From: VRUE01 sp963748075
GTDB taxonomy: Bacteria; Actinomycetota; Thermoleophilia; Solirubrobacterales; 70-9
Direction: 5' to 3'
Length of the DNA: 64,000 nucleotides
Assembly: GCA_963748075.1 (NCBI GenBank)
Contig: CAVVHQ010000044.1
Coordinates: 1-64,000 of the forward strand
Both the position numbers and the translations under genes were made by a program. Of this stretch, positions 1-8,107 are shown in pieces. Under the pieces are notes generated by a model. It was not told the origin of the DNA and searched no databases. It was given only the letters and a program-made list of their open reading frames with translations. Every line of letters starts with the position of its first letter. Position 1 is the stretch's first letter.

Positions 1-812
1 GGCCGGTCCGGGTCGAGCTGCCGCTGGCCGAGGACGGCGCGGCGCTCGCCTGGCGAACCGTCGTCGTGCTCGAGGAGGGCGCCGAGGCGGAGGTCTGGGA
101 GCACTGGTCCTCGCCGGGCGACGAGACCGACGCCCTGCTGAACACGGTCGTCGAGCTGCACGTCGGCCAGGCGGCGGCGCTGCGCTACGTCGCCACCCAG
201 GACGTCTCCAAGCGGGCCTGGGTCTTCTCCAGTCAGCGTGCCGAGGTCGAGCGCGACGGCCGGCTCGACTGGACGGCGCTCGGCTTCGGCTCGGGCCGCG
301 GCAAGGTGCGAATGGAGACCAGGCTGGCCGGAGCGGGCTCCGAGGCGCGGGTGACCGGCGGCTACGCCGGCGGCCCCGGCCAGCACCTCGACTACGACAC
401 CACCCAGGAGCACGCGGCGCCGAGCACCTTCTCCGACCTCGCCTTCCGCGGCGTGCTGGCGGCCGGCGCCACCGCCGTCTGGCGGGGGATGATCCGGGTC
501 GACCCCGGCGCCCAGCAGACCGACGCCTTCCAGGAGAGCCGCAACCTGCTGCTCTCCCCCGAGGCCCACGCGGACGCGATCCCCGGCCTGGAGATCGAGG
601 CCGACGACGTCCGCTGCACCCACGCCGCGGCGATCGCCCAGATCGACCGCGAGCAGCTCTTCTACCTGACCTCGCGCGGCCTCGACCCGGCGACGGCGAA
701 GCAGCTGATCGTCGAGGGCTTCCTCGAGTCGCTGGTCGAGCGCCTCGCCGAGGGACCGGTCCGCGAAGAGGTCTCGGCCGCCCTGGCCGCCCGCCTCGCC
801 GAGATCCTCTAG
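1..812 (+). CDS. sufD: SufD-like Fe-S cluster assembly protein, 3' part
   Basis: This is the carboxy-terminal part of a SufB/SufD-family protein, a scaffold subunit of the SUF (SufBCD) iron-sulfur cluster assembly complex in the cytoplasm. The frame is open back to the first base, so the true start lies outside the window; the GTG at 66 is internal. The repetitive beta-helix region is followed by the helical C-terminal signature SRGLDPATAKQLIVEGF and an acidic, leucine-rich tail, as usual for the family. SufD is preferred to SufB because of the short remaining length and divergent core, but SufB is not fully excluded. The gene ends in a very strong palindrome at 815-859. Confidence 0.85.
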   Translation, partial: PVRVELPLAEDGAALAWRTVVVLEEGAEAEVWEHWSSPGDETDALLNTVVELHVGQAAALRYVATQDVSKRAWVFSSQRAEVERDGRLDWTALGFGSGRGKVRMETRLAGAGSEARVTGGYAGGPGQHLDYDTTQEHAAPSTFSDLAFRGVLAAGATAVWRGMIRVDPGAQQTDAFQESRNLLLSPEAHADAIPGLEIEADDVRCTHAAAIAQIDREQLFYLTSRGLDPATAKQLIVEGFLESLVERLAEGPVREEVSAALAARLAEIL

Positions 813-814
813 CT

Positions 815-859
815 CGACGGGCCGATTTGTCTGCCCCGGGCAGACAAATCGGCCCGTCG
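815..859. terminator. 22-bp perfect palindrome between convergent genes
   Basis: The 22-bp arms are perfectly complementary around a single central base (837), starting three bases after the sufD stop codon. The stem reads CGACGGGCCGATTTG in its outer part. It separates sufD (plus strand) from the convergent membrane-protein gene (minus strand), so it most likely acts as a bidirectional terminator. There is no U-tract in the usual place. An almost loop-free stem of this length is unusual for an intrinsic terminator. Confidence 0.7.
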
Positions 860-862
860 GCA

Positions 863-2257
863 TTACGAGTTGGCCACCGAGAGCAGGTAGAGGCCGAAGC
901 AGGTGAAGGCGACCATCACCGCCAGCATCCAGTACTGGGAGCGGGCGGCCTGCCGGTAGTCGCCCCAGTAGGCGGTCGCCCGGTCGTGGGCGAGGGTCAG
1001 CGCAGTCACGTGGCCGATCACCAGGGCGCCGACCTGCACGTACCAGATCGCGTTGGCGCTGAGCAGCTGGAAGTCGATCCCCCCGGAGGCCGTGCCGAAC
1101 AGGTCGGTGGTGCCGGTGCCGAGCGGATCGGAGAGCAGGTACGTGAACTGCGCCTGCTCCTGGAAGACGAAGAGGCTGAAGTAGTGGGCGACCAGGTAGG
1201 CGAAGGCGATCGGGATCAGCGTGTGAGCGAAGCCCTCGCGCAGTCGCCTCAGCGACGGCGCGCCCGGCACGGTGGACATCCCCCGCACCCCGATCAGGTA
1301 GACGAGGGCGACGCCGGCGAAGATCAGCGCGATGAACAACGTGTCGGCGAGACGCAGCGCCGCGGTCAGGCCGACGCCCCAGTCGACGAGGCGGTCGAAG
1401 CTGCTTTCGATGGCGCCCTTGAACGCGCCCTCCTGGGCGCCGTCGAAGCTGGTGGTGGCGATCGAGGCGATCACCACGGCGGCCGAGCCGGGCACGGTGG
1501 CCCAGCGGGTCGCCGCCGAGAAGGGGCGACGCACCCCGAGCCGGCCGTCCTTCACGCCGAAGCAGCCGAGCCGGCCGAACATGCCGAAGTAGACGGAGAA
1601 CACCTCGCCGGTCCGGCACCACCGCTCGGTCCCGAACAGGGCCATCATCGTCAGCGTGTAGGCGCTGTAGGCGAGCGCGGCGACGGCGGCCGTGTGAGGG
1701 GAGAGGCCGACCGCGACGCCGCCGCTGGCCCCGTAGACGACCTCCAGCCAGACGACGGCGATCAGCCCGATCGCGGCCGGCCAGCGACCGAGTCGCTCCG
1801 GGTAGCGGAGGTGCGCCGGGGGCTGGCCGGCGACCGCCGTGAACCCCGCCCCCACGGCCCGGCCGACCGCCCGCCACGGGTTGAACGGCCGGAAGACGTC
1901 GCCGAGGACGACGCTGAACAGCGGCAGGCCGAGCCAGGCGGTGACGTAGAGGAAGGTCAGCGCGAAGTTGCGGTCCGGCGCTTCCGTCCCCCGCAACCCC
2001 GCGTAGACCGCCAGGCCGAGCAGAAAGACGCCGATCGCCGCGCAGAGGACCTGCGTCGCGGGGCCGAGCAGCGCCCGCGAGAGCCCCGCCCCGAGGGGGC
2101 GCCAATTGCCCTCCTCGAAGCGGGGCGCGCGCCAGGTCACCGAGAGCGCGAAGAAGGAGACGATCAGGACGATCGACGCGCCCCAGGCGAACATCCACGC
2201 CGGGACCGGCAGGTCCTGCCGCGCGGCCAGCGCGTGTGCGAAGGGCAGGATGCTCAC
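863..2257 (-). CDS. Multi-pass membrane protein, function unknown
   Basis: A 464-residue protein with about ten hydrophobic segments spread over its whole length. The GTG start at 2257 overlaps the stop of the upstream lipoprotein gene (GTGA), so the two are translationally coupled. The longer open frame upstream of this start is only a shadow of the lipoprotein gene. Features include the motifs GDVFRPFNPWRA (near residue 120) and FGTERWCRTGEVFSVYFG (near residue 220), which sit between membrane segments. Similar actinobacterial membrane proteins are sometimes labelled fenitrothion hydrolase by automatic annotation; I cannot support that activity from the sequence. Its pairing with a cupredoxin-like lipoprotein hints at metal or electron handling at the membrane, which is inference. 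Confidence 0.75.
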   Translation of the reverse strand: MSILPFAHALAARQDLPVPAWMFAWGASIVLIVSFFALSVTWRAPRFEEGNWRPLGAGLSRALLGPATQVLCAAIGVFLLGLAVYAGLRGTEAPDRNFALTFLYVTAWLGLPLFSVVLGDVFRPFNPWRAVGRAVGAGFTAVAGQPPAHLRYPERLGRWPAAIGLIAVVWLEVVYGASGGVAVGLSPHTAAVAALAYSAYTLTMMALFGTERWCRTGEVFSVYFGMFGRLGCFGVKDGRLGVRRPFSAATRWATVPGSAAVVIASIATTSFDGAQEGAFKGAIESSFDRLVDWGVGLTAALRLADTLFIALIFAGVALVYLIGVRGMSTVPGAPSLRRLREGFAHTLIPIAFAYLVAHYFSLFVFQEQAQFTYLLSDPLGTGTTDLFGTASGGIDFQLLSANAIWYVQVGALVIGHVTALTLAHDRATAYWGDYRQAARSQYWMLAVMVAFTCFGLYLLSVANS

Positions 2258-2694
2258 GGATTGACCCGCAGCTCGGCGATCTGCTCCTTGTGCTCCTCCA
2301 GCTCGACCTCGAAGATCCCTTCGATCTCGGCCGAAAAGGAGAACGAGACCGAGCCGCCGGCGGCGACGTCCTTCGTCAGGTCGTAGCCGTGGACGTGGAC
2401 CTCGTCGGCGACGTCGGAGTCGATAGTGAAGCGGACCCGTTCGCCGGCCTTGTAGTCGAGATCCTGCACGCCGCCGACCGGTTCGCCGTTCTTGACGACG
2501 ATCGTGGTGGCGCCGCCTTCGACTTCTTCGCCTGCGCCGGCGCCTTCCGCCGTCGCCTGCCCACCGGACGCACCGCCGCTCGTGCCGGTGCCGGCCCCGG
2601 TGCTCGTTCCGTTGTCGCTGCTTCCACATGCCGCCAGGCCGCCGATCGCGGCAAGCACGGGCAACAGTACGGCGAGCTTCCTCGCATGGTTCAT
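2254..2694 (-). CDS. Cupredoxin-like lipoprotein
   Basis: A 146-residue exported lipoprotein. The signal peptide ends in the lipobox LAAC, followed by a Gly/Ser/Thr-rich linker. The folded domain (about residues 60-146) has the pattern of an EfeO-type cupredoxin-like beta-sandwich, with VHVHGYD in one strand and FEVELEEH near the end. The cysteine copper ligand of true blue-copper proteins is missing, so metal binding, if any, would use histidines. The ATG at 2694 is chosen over the ATG at 2703 because the GAGGAG ribosome-binding site sits nine bases before it. The stop overlaps the start of the downstream membrane-protein gene, which marks a two-gene operon. Confidence 0.8.
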   Translation of the reverse strand: MNHARKLAVLLPVLAAIGGLAACGSSDNGTSTGAGTGTSGGASGGQATAEGAGAGEEVEGGATTIVVKNGEPVGGVQDLDYKAGERVRFTIDSDVADEVHVHGYDLTKDVAAGGSVSFSFSAEIEGIFEVELEEHKEQIAELRVNP

Positions 2695-2787
2695 CAAAGC
2701 CATCTCCTCTCAACAACTCGGACGGGTGCGGTCGACCTTTGAACCGCTATTCGACTCAAAGCTCGACCGCGGATGCGTTCGGGAGGG

Positions 2788-3024
2788 TCAGGCGGGCGGA
2801 GCGCGGCCCGAGAGGCCGAAGGCCAGCAGGAGGCCGCCCCGGGCCGCGTGGGAGGCGGGCGGCCGGGGGCGCCGCTGCCTGGCGGCCCGTGTCGGCTTTG
2901 CCGTCGCCCTGGGGGCGATCCGCTCGGCGAGGCGCAGCGCCGTCTCGCAGCCCGGATAGAAGCCGAGCAGCAGCGAGCCGACCAGCAGGAGCAGCGGAGC
3001 GGCCGCTATCAGCACCTCGGTCAT
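2788..3024 (-). CDS. Small membrane protein, hypothetical
   Basis: A 78-residue frame. The first 25 residues form a convincing hydrophobic segment (VLIAAAPLLLLVGSLLLGF), followed by a basic, Arg- and Pro-rich tail. No family is recognised. It lies upstream of the lipoprotein gene on the same strand with a gap of about 90 bases, so it could be the first gene of that operon. The tail composition is what random high-GC sequence would also give, so only the N-terminal half looks selected. Confidence 0.4.
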   Translation of the reverse strand: MTEVLIAAAPLLLLVGSLLLGFYPGCETALRLAERIAPRATAKPTRAARQRRPRPPASHAARGGLLLAFGLSGRAPPA

Positions 3025-3072
3025 CGCTCGGACAAGCTAACGCAATCGGCCGGAGCGGCGGCGGCTTGGCTC

Positions 3073-3696
3073 CTACGCGGCGGCGACGCCGTCGAGCAGC
3101 CGCCAGTTCGCTTCAAAGGCGGACTCCGCCGCAGCGACCAGGGCGTCGGGATCGGCGCCGGCCAGATGCGCCTCGATCAGCGAGCGACCCTCGGCCGCGT
3201 GCTCGACGTCGGTGCTCTCGTGCACCCGGAAGTACTCGTTGCCCGGCCCGTCGCCGACCCCGTAGTGCTCGGCGAGGCCCTCGTGCTTGGTCCGCGAGAT
3301 CGCCGGCTGGCCGCTCTCGATCGCGTAGAGGCGAACGAGCTGGCAGAGGCGGTCGTCGCCCGCGGTCCAGGCCTCGACGCACTCCCTGGTCTCCACGGTC
3401 GGCGCCGCGGCGACCTCGCCGCCGACCGCCCCGACGAAGCCGTCCCAGAGGGCGACGTGGGCCTCCTCCTCCTCGGCATGGCGGCGCAGCTCGGCGCGCT
3501 CGGCCGCGGGGGCGGAATCGGCGACGGCGGCGCTGAGGCGGGCGACCGCGACGGTCGCGTGGCGGTACTGGCCGGAGTAGGCGGCCAGCTCCTCGCGGCT
3601 CAGTTCACCGGCCGACCAGCGCTGGTAGAAGGGGTGCTCGAGCACGTTCCAGCGCTCGCGAGCCTGCTCGATCCTCTGCCAGACGTCGTTGCTCAC
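3073..3696 (-). CDS. CADD/TenA-like iron-containing redox protein
   Basis: A 207-residue, mostly helical protein of the heme-oxygenase-like fold (TenA/PqqC/CADD group, 'iron-containing redox enzyme family'). Two putative metal-binding clusters are visible: EEEEAH near residue 97 and HESTDVEH near residue 165, which has the H-x3-D-x2-H spacing known from CADD. Members of this group act in folate (p-aminobenzoate), thiamine or PQQ metabolism; the substrate here cannot be told. The GTG at 3696 is chosen because AGGAGG precedes it closely; the upstream ATG would read through the repeat at 3724-3771. That repeat lies just before the gene. Confidence 0.75.
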   Translation of the reverse strand: MSNDVWQRIEQARERWNVLEHPFYQRWSAGELSREELAAYSGQYRHATVAVARLSAAVADSAPAAERAELRRHAEEEEAHVALWDGFVGAVGGEVAAAPTVETRECVEAWTAGDDRLCQLVRLYAIESGQPAISRTKHEGLAEHYGVGDGPGNEYFRVHESTDVEHAAEGRSLIEAHLAGADPDALVAAAESAFEANWRLLDGVAAA

Positions 3697-3723
3697 GGTG
3701 CCTCCTCGGTTCGCCGGTTGGGA

Positions 3724-3771
3724 ACGTGCCGTCGATTCCGTGCCCATATGGGCCACCTGGCGACGGCACGT
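3724..3771. repeat. R3 palindromic repeat, copy 1 (48 nt)
   Basis: The outer arms ACGTGCCGTCG and CGACGGCACGT pair perfectly, and the centre holds the palindrome GCCCATATGGGC. A second 48-nt copy lies at 32241-32288 in the opposite orientation, with 42 of 48 positions identical. Here it lies in a divergent intergenic space, 28 bases before the start of the CADD-like gene. It could be an operator or a small mobile palindrome; two copies do not decide. Confidence 0.7.
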
Positions 3772-3812
3772 CTGATACGGGGCGGCCAGGATAACGTCCG
3801 GCGCCGCTGCCG

Positions 3813-4634
3813 ATGCGCCCCGCCCGAGAGAACATCGCCGCCCCCGATCTGCCCGAGCGGATCGAATGGATCGGCGAGGCGCCGAAGTCGATGCCGATGG
3901 CGTCCGCGGGCGGGCCGGTCCTCGTCCACTTCCTCGATTTCGCCCAGCTCAACAGCGTCCGCACCCTGCCCTACGTGACCGAGTGGGCGCGCCGCTACCG
4001 CGAGCACGGCCTGACCACGATCGGCGTCCAGGCCCCCCGCTTTCCCTTCGGTGCCGACCGCGAGGCGGTGGCGGCCGGCCTCGCGCGCCTCGACGTCGAG
4101 TTTCCGGTCGCGATCGACGCGGAGCGCGCGCTCTGGCACGCCTACGGCTGCGAGGGCTGGCCCAGCCTCTTCTTCTGGAAGCTGGGAGGCGCGCTGGCCT
4201 GGTTCCACTTCGGAGAGGGCGAATACCGGGCGACCGAGGAAGCGATCCAGGACGAGCTGCGCGGGGCGGACGCGCTGCGGACACTGCCCGAGCCGATGGA
4301 CCCGCTGCGCCCCAGCGACGCCCCTGGCGCCGAGGTCATGCCCCCCACCCCCGAGCTCTTCCCCGGCGGCTCCTGGGAGCGCCCCTGGATCGCCGGCGAG
4401 GACGGCGACATCCTCGAGATCCCCTACGAGGCAGGAGGCGCCTTCGCCACGGTCGAGGGCCAGGGCAGGCTCTCCATCGCCCTGGACGGCACCGAGCTCC
4501 AGCCGATCGCGATCGAAGCCCCGGCCCTCTACCCGCTCGCCGAGCACCCCCGCCACGAGCGCCACCAGCTACTTCTCGAGCCTCACTCAGGCCTCCGCAT
4601 CTGGTCCATCAGCTTCGCCGCCGGCATTCCGTAG
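3813..4634 (+). CDS. Thioredoxin-like protein lacking active-site cysteines
   Basis: A 273-residue protein with an N-terminal thioredoxin/redoxin fold (about residues 25-150) followed by a C-terminal beta-rich domain like the one after the thioredoxin domain in DipZ-type proteins (from about TPELFPGGSW). The redox CxxC expected after the first strand is replaced by FAQLNSVRTLPY. The only cysteine in the domain is in GCEGWPSLFFWK. It therefore probably does not work as a classical thiol-disulfide oxidoreductase. There is no signal peptide. It ends in a large inverted repeat shared with the convergent ispH gene. Confidence 0.8.
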   Translation: MRPARENIAAPDLPERIEWIGEAPKSMPMASAGGPVLVHFLDFAQLNSVRTLPYVTEWARRYREHGLTTIGVQAPRFPFGADREAVAAGLARLDVEFPVAIDAERALWHAYGCEGWPSLFFWKLGGALAWFHFGEGEYRATEEAIQDELRGADALRTLPEPMDPLRPSDAPGAEVMPPTPELFPGGSWERPWIAGEDGDILEIPYEAGGAFATVEGQGRLSIALDGTELQPIAIEAPALYPLAEHPRHERHQLLLEPHSGLRIWSISFAAGIP

Positions 4635-4646
4635 CCCATAGGGGAA

Positions 4647-4754
4647 GGCGGGGGCCTTCCCGACGGGCGGATACTCAACGGCGCCGCACACATCCGGCTT
4701 GAACCCTCGCTGGGGTTCCGTCGCGGCGACGTGGACGGCGGGAAGGCCCCCGCC
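4647..4754. terminator. Long-loop inverted repeat between convergent genes
   Basis: Arms GGCGGGGGCCTTCCC (4647-4661) and GGGAAGGCCCCCGCC (4740-4754) are perfectly complementary, and weaker pairing extends outward to both stop codons. The 78-nt loop holds a smaller hairpin, GAACCC...GGGTTC at 4701-4718. It sits between the thioredoxin-like gene and ispH, which converge, so a shared terminator is the simplest reading. The loop is far longer than in ordinary intrinsic terminators. Confidence 0.6.
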
Positions 4755-4765
4755 CTCCCCCTCCC

Positions 4766-5734
4766 CTACGCAGTCGCCGCCTGCGCCTCCCGGATCTCCT
4801 TCGGCAGCATGAACCGCACGTCCTCGTGGACCGTGCGCAGCTCGGAGACCTCCTCCGCCCCCCGCTCGCGGAAGAAGGTGACCAGCCGCTCGACCAGCTC
4901 CTCGGGGGCGCTGGCGCCGGAGGTGATGCCGACCGTTTCGACGCCCTCCAGCCACTCCTCGGTTACCTGGCTGTGGTTGTCGATCAGGTGCGAGGCGGCG
5001 CCGTGCTCGCGGGCCACCTCGACCAGGCGGTTGGAGTTCGAGGAGTTGGTCGAGCCGATCACCAGGACCAGGTCGCATTCGCGGGCGAGCTGCTTGACGG
5101 CGATCTGGCGGTTGGTCGTCGCGTAGCAGATGTCGTCGGACTTGGGGCTGGCGATCGCCGGGAACCTGGCCCGCAGAGCCGCGATGATCTCGGCCGTCTC
5201 GTCGACGGAGAGGGTCGTCTGGGTGATGAAGGCGAGCCGCTCGGGGTCGGGCACCTCGAGCCGCTCGACCTCGTCCGCGGTCTGCACCAGGACGATGCTC
5301 TCGGCGGCCTCGCCGGTCGTCCCTTCGACCTCCTCGTGGCCCGCGTGTCCGATCATCACGATCGTGTATCCGTCTTCGGCGAAGCGCCGCGCCTCGACGT
5401 GGACCTTGGTGACCAGCGGGCAGGTGGCGTCGATCGTCCGCAGGCGCCGCGCCGCGGCGTTCTCGTGCACCGCCGGGGCGACGCCGTGGGCGGAGAAGAC
5501 GACCATCTCCCCCTCCGGCACCTCGGTCTCCCGCTCGACGAAGACCGCGCCGCGCGCTGACAGCTCCTCGACCACGTGCTTGTTGTGGACGATCTCCTTG
5601 CGCACGTAGACCGGAGCGCCGTGCAGCTCGAGCGCCCGTTCGACCGTCTCGACGGCGCGGTCGACGCCGGCGCAGTAGCCGCGCGGGGCGGCCAGCAGGA
5701 CCCGCCGCGGGGCCGCGGTGGTGGTTGAGCTCAT
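4766..5734 (-). CDS. ispH: 4-hydroxy-3-methylbut-2-enyl diphosphate reductase
   Basis: IspH (LytB) catalyses the last step of the MEP pathway, reducing HMBPP to isopentenyl and dimethylallyl diphosphate with a [4Fe-4S] cluster. The 322-residue length is normal. All three cluster cysteines are present: PRGYCAGVDRA (Cys21), DATCPLV (near residue 105) and DDICYATTNRQ (near residue 199). The substrate-binding segments SAHGV and GSTNSSNSNRL are also intact. It is transcribed alone and converges with the thioredoxin-like gene. Confidence 0.97.
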   Translation of the reverse strand: MSSTTTAAPRRVLLAAPRGYCAGVDRAVETVERALELHGAPVYVRKEIVHNKHVVEELSARGAVFVERETEVPEGEMVVFSAHGVAPAVHENAAARRLRTIDATCPLVTKVHVEARRFAEDGYTIVMIGHAGHEEVEGTTGEAAESIVLVQTADEVERLEVPDPERLAFITQTTLSVDETAEIIAALRARFPAIASPKSDDICYATTNRQIAVKQLARECDLVLVIGSTNSSNSNRLVEVAREHGAASHLIDNHSQVTEEWLEGVETVGITSGASAPEELVERLVTFFRERGAEEVSELRTVHEDVRFMLPKEIREAQAATA

Positions 5735-5813
5735 GAGCGCAGGGTAGCGACGGGGGCGTTGCCGACGACTCCGCGGGCCGGCCCCGACGGCCGCGCGAAG
5801 CTAGCCTTGCAGC

Positions 5814-7226
5814 ATGAGCACCGCCGGAGACCACCTCGATCGGCTGACTTCCGTCGACGCCTCGTTCCTCAGCAACGAGACCTCGTCCAGCCACATGCAC
5901 GTCGGCGCGATCCTCATCTTCGAGGGCCCGCCGCCGCGCTACGTCGACCTAGTCGAGCACGTCCGGGGGCGGCTGGAGCTGGTCCCGCGCTTCCGCCAGC
6001 GGCTCGCCGTGCCGCCGCTGGAGGCGGGGCGGCCGCTCTGGGTAGACGACGTCAACTTCAACCTGACCTACCACATCCGCCATACGGCGCTGCCGGAGCC
6101 GGGCGGGGAGGCGCAGCTCAAACGGCTCACCGCCCGCGTCTTCTCGCAACAGCTCGATCGTTCCAAGCCGCTCTGGGAGATGTGGCTCGTGCAGGGGCTG
6201 GAGCGCGACCGCTTCGCGATCCTGACCAAGACCCACCACGCGATGGTCGACGGCATCTCGGGGGTCGACATCGGGACCGTGCTCTTCGACCTCGAGCCAG
6301 TGCCGGAGCCGGCCCCGGTCGAGGACGGCTGGGAGCCCCACGCCGCACCGACCCGCGCCGAGCTGATCGCGCGGGCGGCCACCGACGCCGCCGCGACGCC
6401 GCTGAAGCTGGCGGAGCGCGCGGTGGAGGCGGTGCGGCACCCGGAGAGCGCGACGCGGCGGGCGACCGAAGCGGTCGAAGGGCTGCTGGAGTTCGCCGCC
6501 GCGCTCGCCGACCCGGCGCCGCACGTGCCGCTCAACCAGCCGATCGGGCCGCACCGGCGCTTCAGCTGGACGCGCTCGGAGCTGGCGGCCTTCAAACGGA
6601 TCAAGGACACCTTCGGCGGAACGGTCAACGACGTTGTGCTCGCGGTCGTCACCGGGGCGCTGCGCAGCTGGCTGCAGGAGCGCGGCATCCGCACCGAGGG
6701 CCTCGAGCTGCGGGCGCTGGTGCCGGTCTCGATCCGCACCGCGGACGAGCGCGGCGATCTGGGCAACCGGCTCGCCGCGATGCGCGGGCCGCTGCCGGTC
6801 TACGTCGAGGACCCGGTGCGGCGGCTGCGCGTGGTCAGCGAGCAGATGGAGGGGCTGAAGCGCTCCAAGCAGGCGCTGGGCGCCGAGGTGATCTCCCGCT
6901 TCAACGACTTCGCGCCGCCGACCCTGCTCGCCCAGGCGGCGCGGATCAACTTCTCGACCCGCCTCTTCAACCTGATCGTCACCAACGTGCCGGGACCCCA
7001 GATGCCGCTCTACGTGCTCGGGCGCGAGATGGAAGAGGTCTTCCCGGTCGCCTTCCTGCCCCCGGACCACGCGCTGGCGGTGGCGATCATGAGCTACAAC
7101 GGCCGCATCTGCTTCGGCCTGCTGGCCGACTACGACTCGATGGAGGACGTGGAAGCGCTCGCCCGCGGCCTCGACGAGTCGCTGGCCGAGCTGGAGCAGG
7201 CCGCCGCTGCCGCCGCCCGAGCCTGA
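5814..7226 (+). CDS. Wax ester synthase/diacylglycerol acyltransferase
   Basis: A 470-residue WS/DGAT-family acyltransferase. It transfers acyl groups from acyl-CoA to long-chain alcohols or diacylglycerol, making storage lipid. The catalytic motif HHAMVDG is at residues 141-147, and the family signature NVPGPQ lies near residue 390. The N-terminal DRLTSVDASFL is also typical. The ATG at 5814 gives a full-length protein. The DMT-type transporter gene starts 14 bases after its stop, so the two may be co-transcribed. The window also holds several beta-oxidation genes, which fits a lipid-storing organism. Confidence 0.93.
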   Translation: MSTAGDHLDRLTSVDASFLSNETSSSHMHVGAILIFEGPPPRYVDLVEHVRGRLELVPRFRQRLAVPPLEAGRPLWVDDVNFNLTYHIRHTALPEPGGEAQLKRLTARVFSQQLDRSKPLWEMWLVQGLERDRFAILTKTHHAMVDGISGVDIGTVLFDLEPVPEPAPVEDGWEPHAAPTRAELIARAATDAAATPLKLAERAVEAVRHPESATRRATEAVEGLLEFAAALADPAPHVPLNQPIGPHRRFSWTRSELAAFKRIKDTFGGTVNDVVLAVVTGALRSWLQERGIRTEGLELRALVPVSIRTADERGDLGNRLAAMRGPLPVYVEDPVRRLRVVSEQMEGLKRSKQALGAEVISRFNDFAPPTLLAQAARINFSTRLFNLIVTNVPGPQMPLYVLGREMEEVFPVAFLPPDHALAVAIMSYNGRICFGLLADYDSMEDVEALARGLDESLAELEQAAAAAARA

Positions 7227-7240
7227 GAGCATCCGCCCGG

Positions 7241-8098
7241 ATGCTCCCCGTCTCGCTCGCGCTCGTCGCCTCGCTGCTCTTCGCCCTGGGCACGGTCCTC
7301 CAGCAGCGGGTGGCGATGATGGCCAGCGACGCCGAAGCGCACAGCGTCTGGGTCCTGCTGCGGCTGGCTCACAACCCGGTCTGGCTCGGGGGGATCGTGC
7401 TCACCTGGGTCGGCTTCGGCTTCCATGCGGCCGCCCTCTCCAACGGCCAGCTCGTCCTCGTGCAGCCGATCCTGGCGATGACCGTGGTCTTCGCGCTGCC
7501 GATCGGCGCGCGCCTCTCGGAACAGCGGATCGGGCGCCGCGACCTCGGCGCGGCGCTGCTCGCCACCGCGGGGCTGGCCGTCTTCCTGGTGATCAGCGAC
7601 CCGGCGGCGGGGATCGAAGAACCGTCCGGGGGCGCCTGGCTCGCCTGGGGCGGGGCGATGCTGGCGATCGGCGCGGCGCTCACCGCCACCGGCCTGCACC
7701 GCCACCCGGCGGCGAAGGCCGCGCTGGTCGGGACCGCGGCCGGCGTCCTCTTCGGACTGCACGGGGCGATCACCAAGGCGATGACCGATCAGCTGCACGG
7801 GGATCTCGGCGCGCTGCTCGGCAGCTGGGCGCTGTGGGGCGTGCTGATCCTCGGGGCGATCAGCATGTCGATCAGCCAGATCGCCCTCCACGCCGGCGAT
7901 CTGCCGCCCGCGATCGCCACCGAGTCGATCTTCTCGCCGGTGATCGCGGTGGTGCTCGGCCTCGGCCTGTTCGAGGAGACGATCCACAGCACGGTCGCCG
8001 GCTTCGTCGCCGCGATGCTGGCCGTCGCCGCGATGCTGGCGGGTGTCGCGATGCTCTCGCGCCGCGAGGGCGAGCGGCTCGCAGTGCCCGATGGCTAG
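7241..8098 (+). CDS. DMT-superfamily (EamA/NIPA-like) transporter
   Basis: A 285-residue integral membrane protein with about nine or ten hydrophobic helices in two internal halves, as in EamA and NIPA-like permeases. The N-terminal half has the typical pattern ALGTVLQQR and LVQPILAMTVVFALPIGA; the second half repeats it with ATESIFSPVIAVVLGLGLFEE. Substrate unknown; relatives export metabolites or move magnesium. The ATG at 7241 follows the WS/DGAT stop by 14 bases. fxsA starts nine bases after its stop, suggesting one transcript for all three. Confidence 0.85.
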   Translation: MLPVSLALVASLLFALGTVLQQRVAMMASDAEAHSVWVLLRLAHNPVWLGGIVLTWVGFGFHAAALSNGQLVLVQPILAMTVVFALPIGARLSEQRIGRRDLGAALLATAGLAVFLVISDPAAGIEEPSGGAWLAWGGAMLAIGAALTATGLHRHPAAKAALVGTAAGVLFGLHGAITKAMTDQLHGDLGALLGSWALWGVLILGAISMSISQIALHAGDLPPAIATESIFSPVIAVVLGLGLFEETIHSTVAGFVAAMLAVAAMLAGVAMLSRREGERLAVPDG

Positions 8099-8107
8099 GC
8101 TGGGACG

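Noticed and set aside
827..2386. A 519-codon plus-strand frame
   Set aside because: Antisense of the membrane-protein gene, with low-complexity composition and no recognisable domain.
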